64,000 nucleotides of DNA from Gp6-AA40 sp963818645 (GTDB lineage: Bacteria; Acidobacteriota; Vicinamibacteria; Vicinamibacterales; UBA2999). The translations under genes were made by a program, and so were the position numbers. Within the stretch, counting starts at the first letter, position 1. Every line of letters begins with the position of its first letter. Where the stretch lies: the NCBI GenBank assembly GCA_963818645.1, contig CAWFTF010000009.1, forward strand, positions 1 through 64,000, written 5' to 3'. The notes under the pieces are model-generated. The model was not told the origin of the DNA. It did no database searches and saw only the letters and a list, made by a program, of their open reading frames with translations. Positions 61,850-64,000 of the stretch are shown here, piece by piece.

Positions 61850-62772
61850 TGCCGGACTCCTGTGCGCTCACCGTCGTCCCCATCGTCCCCGCGATGATCC
61901 CGCCCAAGTCCGCCAGCGCACCGATCGCAGCCTTCTTCCCGGTCGCCTTGGCGAAGCGACACGCGGCGTCCACCTTCGGCCCCATCGAGCCGGCCGCGAA
62001 CTTCATCGCCGCCAGCGCGTCTGGCGAGGCGGAGCGGATAGCCTTCTGCGTCGGCTTGCCCCAGTCAACATAGACCGCTTCCGCGTCGGTCAGCATGATG
62101 AAGAGATCGGCGTTCAGTTCACGCGCAAGGAGCTCGGACGCGAAGTCCTTGTCGATCACGCACTCGACACCGGCGAGCTTTCGATCCTTGCCCTTCTCGT
62201 ACATCGTCGGGATGCCACCGCCGCCAGCCGCGATGACCACGGCGTTGTGCTCGAGCAGCCACTTGATCGGCCGCAGCTCGAAGATGCGCTTCGGCATGGG
62301 TGAGGCGACGACGCGTCGCCATTTGTCACCGTCCTGCTTGAAGACCCACTGCTTGTCGGCGGCGAGGCGATCAGCGTCGTCCTTCCCGTACACGGGACCG
62401 ATGAACTTCGTTGGATTCTTGAACCCCGGGTCGTCGGGATCGACCTCGATCATCGTGAGGAGCGTGGCGAACGGCCGCTCGAAGGGGAGCAGGTTGCCGA
62501 GTTCCTGCTCGATCATGTAGCCGATCATCCCTTCCGTCTGGGCACCGAGCACGTCGAAGGGATATGTCTCCACCTTCGTCGTACGCGGCGCCTTGCAAGG
62601 CAAGCAGTCCGACCTGCGGGCCGTTGCCGTGGCCAATCACCAGTTGATGCTGATTGGCGACCGGCGCCAACGCTTCGGCGGCGATGCGGACGTTGCGACG
62701 CTGGTTCTCGGCGGTCATCGCCTCTCCTCTGCGGAGGAGCGCGTTGCCGCCCAATGCGGTGACGACCAACAT
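61833..62772 (-). CDS. arcC: Carbamate kinase (one frameshift)
   Basis: About 313 residues; converts carbamoyl phosphate plus ADP to ATP, CO2 and ammonia. MLVVTALGGNALLRRGE opens it at ATG 62772, and LVIGHGNGPQVGLLALQ near 45 is the substrate-binding motif. One extra G near 62573 breaks the frame; it continues VETYPFDVLGAQTEGMIGYMIEQEL, then GPVYGKDDADRLA, AVVIAAGGGGIPTMYEKGKD, VIDKDFASELLARELNADLFIMLTDAEAVYVDWGK (cut here), and ends GTTVSAQESG. All conserved blocks of arcC are present. It follows argF/arcB by three bases. Confidence 0.92.
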
Positions 62773-62775
62773 GGC

Positions 62776-63781
62776 TCAGTCTCCCAGTGTGGCGACGAGG
62801 ATCGCCTTGATCGTGTGCATCCGGTTCTCGGCCTGTTCGAACGCGAGGTTGTATTCGGACTCGAACACGTCGTTGGTGACTTCCAGGCCGTTCTTGATCC
62901 CGTAGGTCTCGGCGATCTGTTTGCCGAGCGCCGTCTCGGTGTCGTGGAACGCCGGCAGGCAGTGCATGAACTTGACCTGCGGATTGCCGGCCGCCTTCAT
63001 CAGATCCATGTTGACCTGGTACTTGAGGAGCAGATCGATGCGCTCCTTCCACACTTCCTTCGGCTCGCCCATCGAGACCCACACGTCGGTGTGGATGAAG
63101 TCCACACCTTTGACCGCTTCCTTCGGATCCTCGGTGATGGTGAGCTTCGCGCCGGACTGTGCCTGGAGGTTCTTCGCGATCGCGATGAAGTCATCGGCGG
63201 GCCACAGCTTCTTCGGTCCACAGAGACGCACGTCCATGCCGGTGAGGCATCCGACGATCATCAGCGAGTGCCCCATGTTGTTCCGGGTATCACCCATGAA
63301 CGCGTACTTGATCTCGTGGATCGGCTTGTCGCTGTGCTCGCGCATGGTCAGTCACGTCGGCGAGCATCTGCGTCGGGTGGTACTCGGCGGTCAGTCCGTT
63401 GAAGACGGGCACACCTGCGTACTTCTGAAGCTCGTCAACGCCTGTCTGGCTGGCGCCGCGGTACTCGATCGCGTCATACATGCGTCCGAGCACGCGCGCC
63501 GTGTCCTTGAACGACTCCTTGTGGCCGATCTGCGAGCCGGACGGATCGAGATACGTCACGTGCGCGCCCTGGTCGTAGCAGGCGACCTCGAACGCGCAGC
63601 GCGTGCGCGTCGATGTCTTCTCGAAGATCAGGCAGATTTCCTTGTCGAGGAGATGCTTCTGCTCGGTGCGCGCGTATTTGGCGCGCTTGAGATCGCGCGC
63701 GAGGTCGAGCAGATAGCGGAATTCCCGTGGCGTGTAGTCCTGGACCGTCAGCAGCGAGCGGTTGCGCAAATTGAAGCTCAT
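62776..63781 (-). CDS. argF: Ornithine carbamoyltransferase (one frameshift)
   Basis: About 334 residues; the catabolic enzyme (ArcB) splits citrulline into ornithine and carbamoyl phosphate, or runs in the biosynthetic direction. ATG 63781 (MSFNLRNRSLLTVQDYTP) follows GGGAGA. FEKTSTRTRCAFEVAC near 55 is the carbamoyl-phosphate site, HPTQMLADV near 133, and KYAFMGDTRNNMGHS near 155 and MHCLPAFHD near 272 are the ornithine loops. One extra A near 63349 breaks DVLTMREHSDKP. Placement in an arcA-argF-arcC cluster supports the catabolic role; sequence alone does not decide. Confidence 0.93.
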
Positions 63782-63799
63782 GATTGTCTCCCGTCGTGA

Positions 63800-63816
63800 G
63801 CCGCGCGAAGCGCGGC
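63800..63816. promoter_or_regulatory. Intergenic hairpin between arcA and argF
   Basis: GCCGCGC (63800-63806) pairs perfectly with GCGCGGC (63810-63816) around a GAA triloop. It is 19 bases before the argF start and 16 bases after the arcA stop. In an operon this is an mRNA-processing or stability element rather than a terminator, because there is no T-tract on the minus strand after it. Confidence 0.45.
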
Positions 63817-63831
63817 AAAAGATACAGTCAC

Positions 63832-64000
63832 TTAGGCCGGGTCGCGTGAGATCGGGCACGTCATGCAATGCCCGCCGCCGCGGCCGCGACCGAGCTCCGA
63901 CCCGCGCACCGTGATCACTTCGATCCCCGCCTTTCGCAGCAGTGTGTTCGTATGCGTGTTCCGGTCGTACCCGACCACGACGCCTGGCGCGAGCGCCACG
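63832..64000 (-). CDS. arcA: Arginine deiminase, C-terminal end only
   Basis: The last 55 codons of an arginine deiminase, translated by hand from the minus strand: VALAPGVVVGYDRNTHTN, then TLLRKAGIEVITVRGSELG, then RGRGGGHCMTCPISRDPA-type ending (observed RGRGGHCMTCPISRDPA). The Cys in GGHCMTCP is the catalytic nucleophile of the family, and YDRN-TNxxL-GIEV-GSELGRGRGG is its standard C-terminal pattern. Stop TAA at 63832-63834. The rest lies right of the window. It is the first known gene of the operon with argF, arcC and the antiporters. Confidence 0.92.
   Translation of the reverse strand, partial: VALAPGVVVGYDRNTHTNTLLRKAGIEVITVRGSELGRGRGGGHCMTCPISRDPA

Overview
This looks like a chromosomal stretch of a high-GC, aerobic or facultative, didermic heterotroph, most likely an Acidobacteriota of the Vicinamibacteria type. 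This is inferred from gene content only: a protein kinase fused to a TolB-like propeller, an orphan MacB/FtsX permease, a DUF1592-DUF1552 pair, a TonB-dependent receptor with a carboxypeptidase-regulatory domain, and many secreted propellers, amidohydrolases and metallo-beta-lactamase-fold proteins. No rRNA, tRNA, CRISPR array, phage or recognisable transposase gene was seen.

Layout. 1-4.4 kb: a PAS sensor histidine kinase (left end cut) and a Ser/Thr kinase, both broken by many single-base frameshifts. 4.5-11 kb: a Tat-exported MBL-fold protein, a haem-c DUF1592 protein, a DUF1552 protein and an ankyrin protein in one direction. 11-17 kb: NmrA-type protein, orphan ABC permease, membrane-anchored protein behind a possible sigma-54 promoter, class III aminotransferase. 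17-23 kb (minus): an operon with a SoxC-like molybdoenzyme and its cytochrome c, interrupted by an amidohydrolase and followed by a lipocalin-size secreted protein and a second MBL-fold protein. 23-26 kb: dapC-dapD-dapE, the succinylase branch to diaminopimelate and lysine. 26-33 kb: secreted protein, S1-domain protein, a copper-monooxygenase-like protein with N-terminal His, TonB receptor, NhaA-like antiporter. 33-38 kb: phosphoesterase and YVTN propeller, an OmpR-type two-component system and a divergent PAP2 phosphatase, linked by a recurrent GATGAC word. 38-42 kb: amidohydrolase, NHL propeller and a secreted protein that may have a macro fold. 42-51 kb: a block with a RoxA-like di-haem cytochrome, a GMC oxidoreductase and partners, flanked by inverted copies of a 182-bp repeat. 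51-57 kb: double VOC protein, sigma-54 activator, two outer-membrane proteins. 57-64 kb: DUF4136 protein and, on the minus strand, an arginine deiminase operon (arcA end, argF/arcB, arcC, APC antiporter) continuing without gaps into a Ca2+/H+ antiporter and an outer-membrane porin.

Features not explained by genes: (i) five intergenic loci carry short tandem repeats, each with its own sequence but all with a 7-base period, and two of them run into signal-peptide coding; (ii) the 182-bp inverted repeats around the 42-51 kb block; (iii) palindromes upstream of the PAP2/two-component and DUF4136 genes. Frameshifts are dense in 1-7.4 kb and 50-63.4 kb and nearly absent between; because conserved motifs resume at once in the new frame, assembly or sequencing indels are more likely than gene decay, and these genes are annotated as single units.
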